Shown here one piece after another: positions 15,645-23,700 of a DNA stretch of 36,961 bases. The position numbers and the translations under genes were made by a program. Origin of the DNA: Ga0077555 sp031367895 (GTDB lineage Bacteria > Pseudomonadota > Alphaproteobacteria > Rhizobiales > Hyphomicrobiaceae); NCBI GenBank assembly GCA_031367895.1, contig JANLQP010000381.1:1-36961 (forward strand), written 5' to 3'. The first letter of the stretch is position 1. Every line of letters begins with the position of its first letter. Under the pieces are notes generated by a model. It was not told where the DNA came from, made no database searches, and saw only the letters and a list, made by a program, of their open reading frames with translations.

Positions 15645-16400
15645 CTACCGCGCGCCGCTTGGGCTCAGTGCCACGGCGGTGCCGATCATGCTGTCGCGGG
15701 TAACGAGACGCGCGAGCTTGTCGGCGCTCCAGCCTTTGGTACCCGCGGGGCGGCGCGGCAACACCAAGAACCGGCAATCGGCGGTCGAATCGACCACGCG
15801 CACTTCGACATCGTCAGGAATGGTCGTGCCGAACTCGGCAAGCACGGCGCGCGGCTCACGCACGGTACGCGAGCGGTATTCCTTCGATTTGTACCAGAGC
15901 GGCGGCAGGCCGAGGATCGTGCGCGGATAGCAGGAGCAGAGCGTGCACACGACCATGTGGTGCAGCTTGGCGGTATTCTCCAGCACGACGAACTTCAGGC
16001 CCGGCACTTCGAGCCCCATCTCCTCGACGGTTTTGTTGCCGTCGGCGAGCAGCCGTTTCTTGAAGGCCGGTTCGGTCCAGGCGCGCGCGACGATTTTCGC
16101 GCCCGTCTCCGGCGACTTGCCGTCCCATTCCTCGATCTTGTCCTGCACCTGGCGTGCCGTGATGACGCCCTTGTCGATCAGCAATTCGCGCAGCGCGATC
16201 TCCAGGAACTCCCACTCCTCCGAGGGTTCCTTGATGTCGGGCTGGAACGTCGTTTCGTCGTGGCCGTGCCCATCATCATGTGCGTGGTCGTGCTCATCGT
16301 GATCATCGTGGTCATGACCGTGGCCGTGATGATGATCGTGGTGATCATGATGGCCGTGCGACCCGTGGGCCTGCTTGCCGTGCTTCTCGTTGTTGCTCAT
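15645..16400 (-). CDS. Cobalt-type nitrile hydratase alpha / thiocyanate hydrolase gamma subunit with His-rich N-terminus
   Basis: A 251-residue metal-binding subunit. The metal site is VCTLCSC (Cys152, Cys155, Cys157), the Thr form typical of cobalt enzymes in which two cysteines are oxidised. It is followed by YPRTILGLPPLWYKS and TVREPRAVLAEFG. Nitrile hydratases usually have YPW here; Arg is closer to what I recall for thiocyanate hydrolase. The first 48 residues hold 19 His with many Asp and Gly, a likely cobalt or nickel reservoir. The start shares one base with the stop of the upstream gene (TGATG). The enzyme hydrates nitriles or thiocyanate. Confidence 0.92.
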   Translation of the reverse strand: MSNNEKHGKQAHGSHGHHDHHDHHHGHGHDHDDHDEHDHAHDDGHGHDETTFQPDIKEPSEEWEFLEIALRELLIDKGVITARQVQDKIEEWDGKSPETGAKIVARAWTEPAFKKRLLADGNKTVEEMGLEVPGLKFVVLENTAKLHHMVVCTLCSCYPRTILGLPPLWYKSKEYRSRTVREPRAVLAEFGTTIPDDVEVRVVDSTADCRFLVLPRRPAGTKGWSADKLARLVTRDSMIGTAVALSPSGAR

Positions 16401-16711
16401 CACCGGCTCTTTCCTTCGTTGGCGGAACCGGGCTCCAGCCACTGTTCGTAGATCTCGGCGGCGACCGTATCATTCGGGCCGTAGCTGCCGTTGCCGCCCC
16501 AGATTTCGTCCATGCGGAACTGCACCCAATAGTTTGTCTTCGCGGGCAGGCCGTCCTTGCCGTAGGCGAGCTCTTCCGGGTTCGGCCAGGCGCCGTAGTC
16601 GCGCAGGATGACACCGTGCTTGCCGCGCAGATACGCGGGCGTGCGCAGATGCCCCGGGCGATGCTCGTTCTTGACGACGACTTTGTCGCCGGCTTTGAAG
16701 CGCGTGCTCAT
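16400..16711 (-). CDS. Nitrile hydratase beta C-terminal domain / thiocyanate hydrolase alpha-like subunit
   Basis: A 103-residue protein equal to only the C-terminal SH3-like barrel of a normal nitrile hydratase beta subunit. It starts FKAGDKVVVKNEHRPGHLRTP, followed by YLRGKHGVI and YWVQFRMDEIWGG, and ends EIYEQWLEP. A normal beta subunit is over 200 residues and carries both domains; here the N-terminal domain is a separate gene just upstream, overlapping by four bases (ATGA). The same split occurs in thiocyanate hydrolase and in three-subunit nitrile hydratases such as the toyocamycin enzyme. Its first residue follows the Lys-rich tail of the partner. Confidence 0.9.
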   Translation of the reverse strand: MSTRFKAGDKVVVKNEHRPGHLRTPAYLRGKHGVILRDYGAWPNPEELAYGKDGLPAKTNYWVQFRMDEIWGGNGSYGPNDTVAAEIYEQWLEPGSANEGKSR

Positions 16712-17190
16712 GCCTTGCTGCCCTTGGCCTGGCCGGCTTTGCCCTTCGCGGCGGGCTTAGGCTTAGGGCTCTTGGCGGCGGGCGAGGACTTTGTTGCCGG
16801 TTTGTCGGTTTTCGGTTTTGCCGCCTTGGCCGCGGGTTTCGCTTTGCCGGACGTCTTGAAGCGGGCCTTCACTTCAACCAGCCGCTTTGCAACCTCAGCC
16901 TCGGTCACCACGCCCTTTTCCACCAGCAGCCCCCGCATGGCATAGGCCCACTTCTCGTAATAACCGCTGTCCATGTAAGTCTGTGGCGCAAGAGCTTCGA
17001 TCGTGCGGCGGTTCTCGTCCGTGCGCCAGAAGGCGTTCGGCTGCGCGCGCAACAGCTGCATCATGGCGTCGATGCGCCGTTCGGTAAGCGTCGGGGTGTG
17101 CTCGTGCGTATCGACAGGTCCAGCGGGCTCGCCGCCCATGTCATGGACAGCGTGCTTCTTTGATATTCCCCGGCTGACAGATGACGACAT
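16708..17190 (-). CDS. Nitrile hydratase beta N-terminal domain / thiocyanate hydrolase beta-like subunit with Lys-rich tail
   Basis: A 160-residue protein matching the helical N-terminal half of nitrile hydratase beta. It has AVHDMGGEPAGPVDTHEH near residues 14-31 and DSGYYEKWAYAMRGLLVEKGVVTEAEV near 74-100. The last 50 residues are almost only Lys, Ala, Pro, Ser and Gly, a low-complexity basic tail. GGAGG 8 bases upstream fixes the ATG at 17190 rather than 17205. It is the first of three overlapping genes. Nitrile hydratase activator proteins are homologous to this half, so an accessory role is an alternative, but without it no beta N-domain would exist in the locus. Confidence 0.87.
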   Translation of the reverse strand: MSSSVSRGISKKHAVHDMGGEPAGPVDTHEHTPTLTERRIDAMMQLLRAQPNAFWRTDENRRTIEALAPQTYMDSGYYEKWAYAMRGLLVEKGVVTEAEVAKRLVEVKARFKTSGKAKPAAKAAKPKTDKPATKSSPAAKSPKPKPAAKGKAGQAKGSKA

Positions 17191-17332
17191 CTCGATTGCC
17201 TCCAAATCCGCGCCGACGCGTTGTCATGCGGCTGCCAACTTGCGCCTCATCGAGGCGAATGATCTTGTCCGGCGATTGTTCTCAGCCAGGGAACGGCGCT
17301 TCGCCATCGATCACGTCCTCTGCAGGGCGACG

Positions 17333-17782
17333 CTATTTGCGGACCAGCCGCACGACCACGTCGATATAGCCGATCTTCATGCCATCGGGCGGCTCGGGCA
17401 GGCCCGCGACGCGGATCGCATCCCCGTCAATGTCCATCAGGCGGCCTTCGCCCTCGACGTAGAAGTGATTGTGGTTCGAGGTATTGGTGTCGAAGTAGGC
17501 CTTCGAGCCTTCAATAGCCAGTTCGCGCAGCAGGCCTGCCTCGCAGAACTGGTGCAGAGCGTTGTAGACTGTCGCTACGGATACGCGTTCACCGGATGCA
17601 ACCACTTCGGCGTGCAGCAACTCGGCGGTGACGTGACGGTCACCCTTGCCGAACAGAAGCGTACCCAGCAACAGGCGCTGCCGCGTCGGCCGGAGGCCTG
17701 CTGCCTTGAGCCGCTCGGCGATGTCTGGCCCGGTGGTGCTGACGGGATCGCTGCTGTTCACGGTGCTGTCCACGGTGGCCAT
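17333..17782 (-). CDS. irr: Fur-family iron response regulator Irr
   Basis: A 149-residue Fur-superfamily DNA-binding protein. The winged-helix part is LKAAGLRPTRQRLLLGTLLFGKGDRHVTAELL (25-56) with the recognition helix in VSVATVYNALHQFCEAGLLRE. The effector part has YFDTNTSNHNHFYVE (97-110). Irr proteins normally have a HHH motif; here it reads HNH (104-106). The N-terminal haem regulatory GCPxxD motif of Bradyrhizobium japonicum Irr is missing. Irr controls haem synthesis and iron uptake in Rhizobiales. ATG 17782 gives the normal length; the frame continues upstream without family features. Divergence from fabA is a known Rhizobiales arrangement. Confidence 0.9.
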   Translation of the reverse strand: MATVDSTVNSSDPVSTTGPDIAERLKAAGLRPTRQRLLLGTLLFGKGDRHVTAELLHAEVVASGERVSVATVYNALHQFCEAGLLRELAIEGSKAYFDTNTSNHNHFYVEGEGRLMDIDGDAIRVAGLPEPPDGMKIGYIDVVVRLVRK

Positions 17783-18077
17783 TGTCCCAGATTGCAGATG
17801 CGCAACACAGCAGGCGTGCAAAGGTGCCTGCCGACCACTCACTCGGTTCATCATAGGCCGGGAGCACGCTTCCGGCAATGCAGATGAAAAAATTGCTTGA
17901 CGGACCCCGCGAAAAAGTCTTCGGCAGGCTTCTTTGTGGTCATTCACGAGCACAACTCGACCTTGTGACAATCCATCCTTTTTGACGATCGCTGGGCTGT
18001 GCTAGGAGAAGCCAGCGAGGCGCGCAGCGGCACGCAGCGACTTGAGCTATGGAATCGAAGAGGGCAGGAAACCGAGC
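17783..18077. promoter_or_regulatory. Divergent irr/fabA promoter region
   Basis: These 295 bases lie between the irr start and the fabA start. The right side carries TTGACG at about 17979, a plausible -35, but the matching -10 is poor. I do not see a convincing Irr box (long AT-rich palindrome). No gene is present; the upstream frame extensions of irr and fabA lack conserved residues. Confidence 0.5.
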
Positions 18078-18620
18078 ATGGCCGAGCGTCGATCAAGCTT
18101 CGAATACGAGGATCTGCTCACTTGCGGGCGTGGCGAGATGTTCGGCCCGGGCAATGCGCAGTTGCCGCTGCCGCCGATGCTGATGTTCGACCGTATCGCT
18201 AGCGTCACGGAAAACGGCGGCCCGCACGGCAAGGGCCAGATCGTGGCCGAATTGAAAGTGGCCGGCAATCCAGCGCTGGACTGGTTTTTTGCCTGTCATT
18301 TCAAAGGTGATCCGGTCATGCCGGGGTGCCTTGGGCTTGATGCGCTGTGGCAGTTGACCGGCTTCTATCTCGGCTGGCTCGGCGCGACGGGCAAGGGCCG
18401 CGCGCTCGGCGTCGGCGAAGTCAAGTTCTCGGGAATGGTGTTGCCGACCGTGAAGAAGGTCGAATACATCGTCGACTTCAAGCGTGTCATTCTGCGCCGG
18501 CTGAAGCTCGGCATCGCGGACGGCACGGTCAAGGCTGACGGCCAGGTGATCTATCAGACGACCGACTTGAAGGTCGGCTTGTTCGAACCGGGCCAGGCGC
18601 CGGACGCAGCTGCCGGCTGA
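18078..18620 (+). CDS. fabA: 3-hydroxydecanoyl-ACP dehydratase/isomerase
   Basis: A 180-residue FabA of the hotdog fold. The start MAERRSSFEYEDLL is the family start, with AGGAAA before the ATG; a TTG at 18042 would add 12 unconserved residues. Catalytic His74 lies in CHFKGDPVMPGC and Asp88 in LGLDALWQLTGFYLGW. The enzyme dehydrates 3-hydroxydecanoyl-ACP and isomerises trans-2- to cis-3-decenoyl-ACP, the branch point for unsaturated fatty acids. fabB follows after 74 bases, the usual pairing. Confidence 0.96.
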   Translation: MAERRSSFEYEDLLTCGRGEMFGPGNAQLPLPPMLMFDRIASVTENGGPHGKGQIVAELKVAGNPALDWFFACHFKGDPVMPGCLGLDALWQLTGFYLGWLGATGKGRALGVGEVKFSGMVLPTVKKVEYIVDFKRVILRRLKLGIADGTVKADGQVIYQTTDLKVGLFEPGQAPDAAAG

Positions 18621-18694
18621 TTCTCGGCCGCTCTGGCGAGGGTCCGATCGGCCAGCCTGCAAAACTGAAGGCTCGAGGGGAAGGGCTTGGTGAC

Positions 18695-19924
18695 ATGAGA
18701 CGAGTTGTCGTGACCGGTATGGGGATCGTTTCCTCGATCGGCAACACTACGCAGGAAGTGACAGCTTCGCTGCGCGAAGCCCGTTCCGGCATCAGCGCGG
18801 CTGCGAAGTACACCGAACTCGGCTTTCGCTGCCAGGTGCACGGCGAGCCGAAGCTCGACTGGGAGCCGCTTGTCCCGAGGAAGCCGAAGCGGTTCATGAA
18901 TACCGGGATGGCGTGGAACTACATCGCCATGGACCAGGCGATCCGCGAATCCGGCCTCGAGGCGAAAGACGTCGTCAACGAGCGCACCGGCATCATCATG
19001 GGCTCCGGCGGTCCGTCGACGGTCGCGATCGTTGCCGCGGCCGAAACGACGCAAGCCAACAAGAGCCCGAAGAAGATCGGCCCGTTCGAGGTGCCGAAAG
19101 CGATGTGCTCGGGCCCCTCGGGGGTGCTCGCGACATCGTTCCAGATCAAGGGCACCAACTACTCGATTTCGTCGGCCTGCGCGACCAGTGCACATTGCAT
19201 CGGCAACGCTGCAGAGCTCATCCAGTGGGGCAAGCAGGACGTCATGTTTGCCGGTGGCTGCGAGGAACTCGACTGGACACTGTCGTCGCTGTTCGATGCG
19301 ATGGGCGCGATGTCGTCGAAGTTCAACGCCACGCCTACAAAGGCCAGCCGCGCCTACGACAAGAACCGCGATGGTTTCGTGATCGCGGGCGGCGCCGGCG
19401 TCGTCGTGCTCGAGGAGCGCGAGCGGGCGATCGCGCGCGGCGCCAAGATTTTCGGCGAGTTGGTCGGCTACGGAGCCACATCTGACGGCTTCGACATGGT
19501 GGCTCCTTCTGGCGAAGGCGCGGTGCGCTGCATGCAGAAGGCGCTCGAAGGTTTCGACGGGAAAGCGGTCGGCAAGGTGGACTACATCAACCCGCACGGG
19601 ACCGGCACTCCTGTCGGCGACGCCAAGGAGATCGAGGCGATCCGCAAGGTTTTCGGCGCGAATATTCCGGCGATTTCGTCGACGAAGTCGCTGACCGGCC
19701 ACTCGCTCGGAGCGATCGGCGTTCAGGAAGCGATTTTCTCGCTGCTCATGCTTAACAATGGCTTTATCGCCGAGAGTGCCAACATCGAAGAGCTTGATCC
19801 AGCCTTCGTTGACGTGCCTATCGTACGGAAGCTGCAAGAGAAAATGCTTAACTGTGTACTTTCAAACAGCTTTGGATTTGGTGGAACCAATGCGACTCTC
19901 GCGTTCCGCCGCCACGATGGTTAG
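18695..19924 (+). CDS. fabB: 3-oxoacyl-ACP synthase I
   Basis: A 409-residue condensing enzyme of the KAS I type. It starts RRVVVTGMGIVSSIGN. The nucleophile Cys162 lies in ISSACATSAHC; the two histidines are in NPHGTGTPVGD (about 299) and SLTGHSLGA (about 334), the Cys-His-His triad. It ends FGFGGTNATLAFRRHDG. FabB elongates cis-3-decenoyl-ACP made by FabA, so both work together in unsaturated fatty acid synthesis. GAGGGGAAGGG upstream acts as ribosome binding site. Confidence 0.96.
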   Translation: MRRVVVTGMGIVSSIGNTTQEVTASLREARSGISAAAKYTELGFRCQVHGEPKLDWEPLVPRKPKRFMNTGMAWNYIAMDQAIRESGLEAKDVVNERTGIIMGSGGPSTVAIVAAAETTQANKSPKKIGPFEVPKAMCSGPSGVLATSFQIKGTNYSISSACATSAHCIGNAAELIQWGKQDVMFAGGCEELDWTLSSLFDAMGAMSSKFNATPTKASRAYDKNRDGFVIAGGAGVVVLEERERAIARGAKIFGELVGYGATSDGFDMVAPSGEGAVRCMQKALEGFDGKAVGKVDYINPHGTGTPVGDAKEIEAIRKVFGANIPAISSTKSLTGHSLGAIGVQEAIFSLLMLNNGFIAESANIEELDPAFVDVPIVRKLQEKMLNCVLSNSFGFGGTNATLAFRRHDG

Positions 19925-20098
19925 TACGCCTGTTGATCATTGAGCCTTGGCAGCAAGGCACATCGGGCATCTCGTTGGCGGCCATCGGTCACCAAGGATT
20001 GTCAGATGTCGCTTCGAGGCAAAGGTCGATTGAAGGGAACCGGCAGCGCATGGTTGGCAACCGCCAATAAGCGCAAGCCCGACAGACTGGGAACGCTC

Positions 20099-20953
20099 AT
20101 GACCGAGAAGGACATCACCCGCCCTGGCCCGTTGCTGGCGGGAAAGCGCGGCCTCATCATGGGGGTCGCCAACGATCGATCGATTGCCTGGGGGATCGCA
20201 CGGGCCTGCGCCAACCACGGCGCCAAATTGGCCTTCAGCTACCAGGGTGACGCCTTCGGCCGGCGGGCGGTGCCGCTGGCTGAATCGGTCGGCTCCGACG
20301 TGATCGTCTCCTGCGATGTCGGCGATCTCGCCAGCGTCGACAACCTGTTCTCGGAAATAGAGAAGTCCTGGGGTGGTCTCGACTTCATCGTACATGCGCT
20401 GGCTTTCTCGGATCGACGCGAGTTGCAGGGCCGCTATTCGGACACCTCCCGCGAGAACTTCACCAATACGATGCTGATCTCGTGTTTCTCGTTCACGGAA
20501 GTCGCCAAGCGCGCGGCACCGCTGATGAAGAACGGCGGCTCGATGATCACGTTGACCTACGGCGGCTCGCAGCGCGTGGTTCCCTCCTACAACGTGATGG
20601 GTGTGGCCAAGGCCGCACTGGAAGCTTCTGTGCGCTATCTCGCCGCCGATTTCGGTCAGCATGGCATCCGCGTGAACGCCGTATCCGCCGGTCCGATGCG
20701 CACGCTCGCTGGTGCGGGTATCTCGGATGCGCGGATGATCTTCAACTTCCAGGGCGATAACGCACCCTTGAGGCGGACGCCGACACTGGATGAGGTCGGT
20801 GGTGCGTCGTTGTACCTGCTCTCGGACCTTTCTGGCGCGGTAACGGGCGAAGTGCACTACGTCGACTGCGGCTACAACGTGGTGTCGATGCCGACACTGG
20901 AAGTCCTGAAGGCGCAGGACGCGGCAGCGAAGTCCATCGAGGCGGCGGAGTAA
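20099..20953 (+). CDS. fabI: Enoyl-ACP reductase (NADH)
   Basis: A 284-residue short-chain-dehydrogenase-fold enoyl reductase. The cofactor loop reads IMGVANDRSIAWGIA (20-34) as in FabI. The catalytic pair is Tyr164 and Lys171 (SYNVMGVAKAALE), with a second Tyr154 in TYGG. It reduces trans-2-enoyl-ACP in the last step of each elongation round. The open frame reaches back to 19940 with other start codons (e.g. 20006), but the family start is MTEK at 20099. It is in the same direction as fabA and fabB after a 174-base gap, which may hold its own promoter. Confidence 0.93.
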   Translation: MTEKDITRPGPLLAGKRGLIMGVANDRSIAWGIARACANHGAKLAFSYQGDAFGRRAVPLAESVGSDVIVSCDVGDLASVDNLFSEIEKSWGGLDFIVHALAFSDRRELQGRYSDTSRENFTNTMLISCFSFTEVAKRAAPLMKNGGSMITLTYGGSQRVVPSYNVMGVAKAALEASVRYLAADFGQHGIRVNAVSAGPMRTLAGAGISDARMIFNFQGDNAPLRRTPTLDEVGGASLYLLSDLSGAVTGEVHYVDCGYNVVSMPTLEVLKAQDAAAKSIEAAE

Positions 20954-21023
20954 AGGAAGGAACGCCTGCAATCGTACGTTTCCGCGATTGCCTTGACGCA
21001 GCCGACCGGGCTAATCCGTTCGC

Positions 21024-21869
21024 ATGATCGGCATCATCGATTCAGGGCATGGCGGGTTGACGGTGCTGCGCGCGCTGGTGAAGCGCTTTCCGGAGCAGGG
21101 TTTCGTCTATTTCGGTGATCACGCCAACGCGCCCTATGGCAACCGCCCGTCTGAAGAGGTGGTGGAACTCACACGCGAGGCGGTGATCCGGCTTTTCGAC
21201 GCGGGCACGGGCCTCGTCGTACTCGGCTGCAACACCGCGACCTGCGTTGCGGCGCGCACCCTGCAGCGCGACTGGTTGCCCAATTCCAAGTACGCCGGCC
21301 GGCACAACATACTCGGTATCGTGGCGCCGACGGTGGAAGCCGCGACGCAGACGCCGTGGGGCGTGAAGACGCCGCAATACCCGCAGAAGTACAACACGGA
21401 CCTCATTGCCGTATTCGGTACGACGCGGACGATCACGTCATTCGCGTACCCCGAAGAGATCCGCAAGCGCTGCCCGAAGGTCGTCGTCATACAGCAGATT
21501 TGCGCCGATCTGGCTGGTGCGATCGAGGCGGATGCACCGGAGGAGGAACTCGATCGGCTCGTGAATGCCGGCGTCAATGGCCTGCTGGCGCAGACCGGCA
21601 ATCAGCCGCCGCATCGCGCCATTCTCGGCTGCACACACTTCCCGCTGGTGGAGGCATTGTTCCGCCGCCATCTGCCGCCGTTCACCCGCATTCTCTCGCA
21701 GCCGGAAGTGGTGGCCGACAGCCTCGAGGATTATCTCGGCCGCCACCCGCGGTTTCGATCTGCAGGGCAAGGCGTGCGCTTGCTGACGACTGGCCGCCCG
21801 GCCGAGGTATCAGCCGTTGCGCGCGTATTCTGGCGCGATGTGCCGGACTTCGAGCAGTTGTCGGGTTGA
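21024..21869 (+). CDS. murI: Glutamate racemase (Asp/Glu racemase family)
   Basis: A 281-residue racemase. Motifs are IIDSGHGG (Asp6, Ser7), FGDHANAPYGNR (30-41), the first catalytic Cys69 in GCNTATC and the second Cys203 in GCTHFPL. It makes D-glutamate for peptidoglycan. Compared with typical MurI, the first loop has DSGHGG instead of DSGVGG, and the segment before FGTTRTITS (about 108-130, rich in Pro and Tyr) looks longer, so it may be a divergent MurI or a related racemase. No clear Shine-Dalgarno is seen. It follows fabI by 70 bases. Confidence 0.85.
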   Translation: MIGIIDSGHGGLTVLRALVKRFPEQGFVYFGDHANAPYGNRPSEEVVELTREAVIRLFDAGTGLVVLGCNTATCVAARTLQRDWLPNSKYAGRHNILGIVAPTVEAATQTPWGVKTPQYPQKYNTDLIAVFGTTRTITSFAYPEEIRKRCPKVVVIQQICADLAGAIEADAPEEELDRLVNAGVNGLLAQTGNQPPHRAILGCTHFPLVEALFRRHLPPFTRILSQPEVVADSLEDYLGRHPRFRSAGQGVRLLTTGRPAEVSAVARVFWRDVPDFEQLSG

Positions 21870-21971
21870 GCCAAGAAAGCAGGGCAAGCGTCGTCGTCGC
21901 GGAGCTGCTGCGCATTGAGGTGGCGCCATGCTCCGCATGGACGCACTTGTGCGACCCGACCTAGGGGGCCG

Positions 21972-22361
21972 CTACGCCGTGCCCGGCAACCACCGCCGCG
22001 GCGTCTCGCGCTGGTCCTCGTAGGCGGCCTCGAACACGGGCGACGCCAGCGTCGCTTGCACGTGCAAGGTCGTAGTGCCAGCGTTCTTGAAGCCATGCGG
22101 GATGCCCGCGGAAATGACGACGGACTGGCCGGCCTTGACGATGGCCCGCACGGCGCCGACCCAGACCTCGGCCTCGCCGGCCATGACGCTCAGCACTTCC
22201 TCGACGGCGTGGTAGTGCGTCGGCGCACCGAGCCCCGGATCGCACCACTGCTCGAACAGGCAGAGCTGCGTCGAACCGATCCGGGCGGAGACGCGCATGC
22301 GGGTCAACACGCCGTCGCGCCAAGCGTCGCGTGGCTCGGCGTTGTGGTCGACGACATTCAT
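21972..22361 (-). CDS. Single-domain cupin protein
   Basis: A 129-residue cupin. Motif 1 is APTHYHAVEEVLSVMAGEAEVWVG with two His and a Glu as metal ligands (about 46-69), and motif 2 is GIPHGFKNAG near residue 87 with the last His. Cupins of this size bind a divalent metal and may be enzymes or sugar/acid-binding proteins; the substrate is unknown. The frame extends upstream to 22871, but GGGAG 7 bases before ATG 22361 and the cupin layout set this start. It lies just downstream of the metallopeptidase gene in the same direction. Confidence 0.87.
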   Translation of the reverse strand: MNVVDHNAEPRDAWRDGVLTRMRVSARIGSTQLCLFEQWCDPGLGAPTHYHAVEEVLSVMAGEAEVWVGAVRAIVKAGQSVVISAGIPHGFKNAGTTTLHVQATLASPVFEAAYEDQRETPRRWLPGTA

Positions 22362-22396
22362 GAGACCACTCCCGATTGCGGATGCAACGTCTTGGA

Positions 22397-23365
22397 TCAC
22401 AAATCCTGCGCGTTGAATGTGTCGCACTGCTGGATCTGGCCGGTATCGAGGCCGCGGCGGAACCAGCGCACGCGCTGCTCCGACGAACCATGCGTGAAGG
22501 CATCCGGCACGACTCGCCCCATCTGCTGGCGCTGAATCATGTCGTCGCCGATCTGCTGCGCGGCGTTGAGGCCGCTTTCGATGTCGCCCGGCTGCAGGCG
22601 ATTCTTCAACTGATGGTTGAGTGAGGCCCAGACACCAGCGAGGCAGTCGGCCTGCAGTTCCATGCGCACCTGCACGCGGTTCGATTCCTTCTCGGACATG
22701 CGGCTCTTCAGGCGCTGGACCTGCTCGGCGATGCCGAGCAGCGTCTGCACGTGGTGGCCGTCCTCGTGCGCGACGACGTAGGCTTGCGCGAAGTCGCCCG
22801 GTGCATGGAAGCGGCGCTTCAGTTCCTCGTAGAATGCGAGATCGATGTAGATCTTCTGGTCGAGCGGGCAATAGAACGGCCCCATCGCCGCGACGCCCTG
22901 GCCGCAGGCGGTCGGATAACTGCCGGAGAACATGACGAGCTTCGGCTCCTGGTAGGTCTTGCCGAACGACTTGAACACGCGGCCCCAGACATCCTCGGTA
23001 TCGGCGAGGACGCGGGAAACGAACTTCCTCATCTCGTCGTTCGTGGCTTCGACGCGGGGGCCGCCACCGCTGGGCAAACCCGGGATCTCGAACGGCGAGC
23101 GGCCGGAGCTCTGCGGCTGGCCCGGATCGACGCGCGGCATCGGCGGCAACTGGATGCCACCACCGCTGCCACCGCCTTTTAGGATGTCGAGCGGATTGAC
23201 GCCGAACAGCAGCATCAGCGCGCCGATGATCAGCAAGGTCGTCAGACTCATGCCGCCACGACCGCCCATCGGGATCTGCATGCCGCCGCGCCCGAACCCG
23301 CCGCCGCTTTCGCCGCGCTTGTCCTCGACGTTCTTGCTCTCGCGGTCCTGCTCATCGTAGCGCAT
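22397..23365 (-). CDS. YpfJ-type neutral zinc metallopeptidase, membrane anchored
   Basis: A 322-residue protein of the putative neutral zinc metallopeptidase family. It begins MRYDEQDRES, followed by a Gly-rich stretch and one membrane helix (about 40-56), then a second Gly/Pro-rich linker. The peptidase part contains the zinc motif HEDGH (His200, Glu201, His204) within AYVVAHEDGHHVQTLLG. The C-terminus reads DAFTHGSSEQRVRWFRRGLDTG, typical for the family. GGAG 6 bases upstream supports ATG 23365; the frame starts earlier at 23410 without conserved residues. Its physiological substrate is unknown. Confidence 0.93.
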   Translation of the reverse strand: MRYDEQDRESKNVEDKRGESGGGFGRGGMQIPMGGRGGMSLTTLLIIGALMLLFGVNPLDILKGGGSGGGIQLPPMPRVDPGQPQSSGRSPFEIPGLPSGGGPRVEATNDEMRKFVSRVLADTEDVWGRVFKSFGKTYQEPKLVMFSGSYPTACGQGVAAMGPFYCPLDQKIYIDLAFYEELKRRFHAPGDFAQAYVVAHEDGHHVQTLLGIAEQVQRLKSRMSEKESNRVQVRMELQADCLAGVWASLNHQLKNRLQPGDIESGLNAAQQIGDDMIQRQQMGRVVPDAFTHGSSEQRVRWFRRGLDTGQIQQCDTFNAQDL

Positions 23366-23700
23366 CGGTATCTCCTGCCGGCGGATTTTGCTTGGCCTTC
23401 GGATGCCCACTTGTGCATCCGGCGTCGCCGCCTCGTTTCGGTCATGCCCGCTTCAGCAGCGGTTTGCGCCGAATTCAGCATGCCCGCCCTTGCTGCACAA
23501 GGGAGATTCGGGGGCAATTCCAAGCCATTCGCGCGAACGATCGCCAAAGTGGTTCCATTGCCCGACGCTCGGCCTGATGCCCGGCCTGATGCCAGCGTGC
23601 GTGGCACTTCGCCGTGGTTGCAGCGCACACCCACGTCATTGACGATTGCGGCTGCGCGGGACGATGCTTCGGCGTTGCCAACCAAACGGGAGAACGTCCG
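23366..23700. promoter_or_regulatory. Divergent region between metallopeptidase and Bug receptor genes
   Basis: These 335 bases hold no recognised gene. They contain a 12-bp perfect tandem repeat at 23570-23593 about 110 bases before the Bug start. Promoters for both sides must lie here, but boxes are not clear. Confidence 0.45.
23570..23593. repeat. 12-bp perfect tandem repeat upstream of the second Bug gene
   Basis: CGGCCTGATGCC occurs twice in direct tandem (23570-23581 and 23582-23593). It is unrelated in sequence to the tandem repeat before the first Bug gene at 795-826. Confidence 0.7.

Noticed and set aside
20954..21023. Inverted repeat CAATCG/CGATTG after fabI
   Set aside because: Six-base arms with a long loop and no T-run; likely chance.
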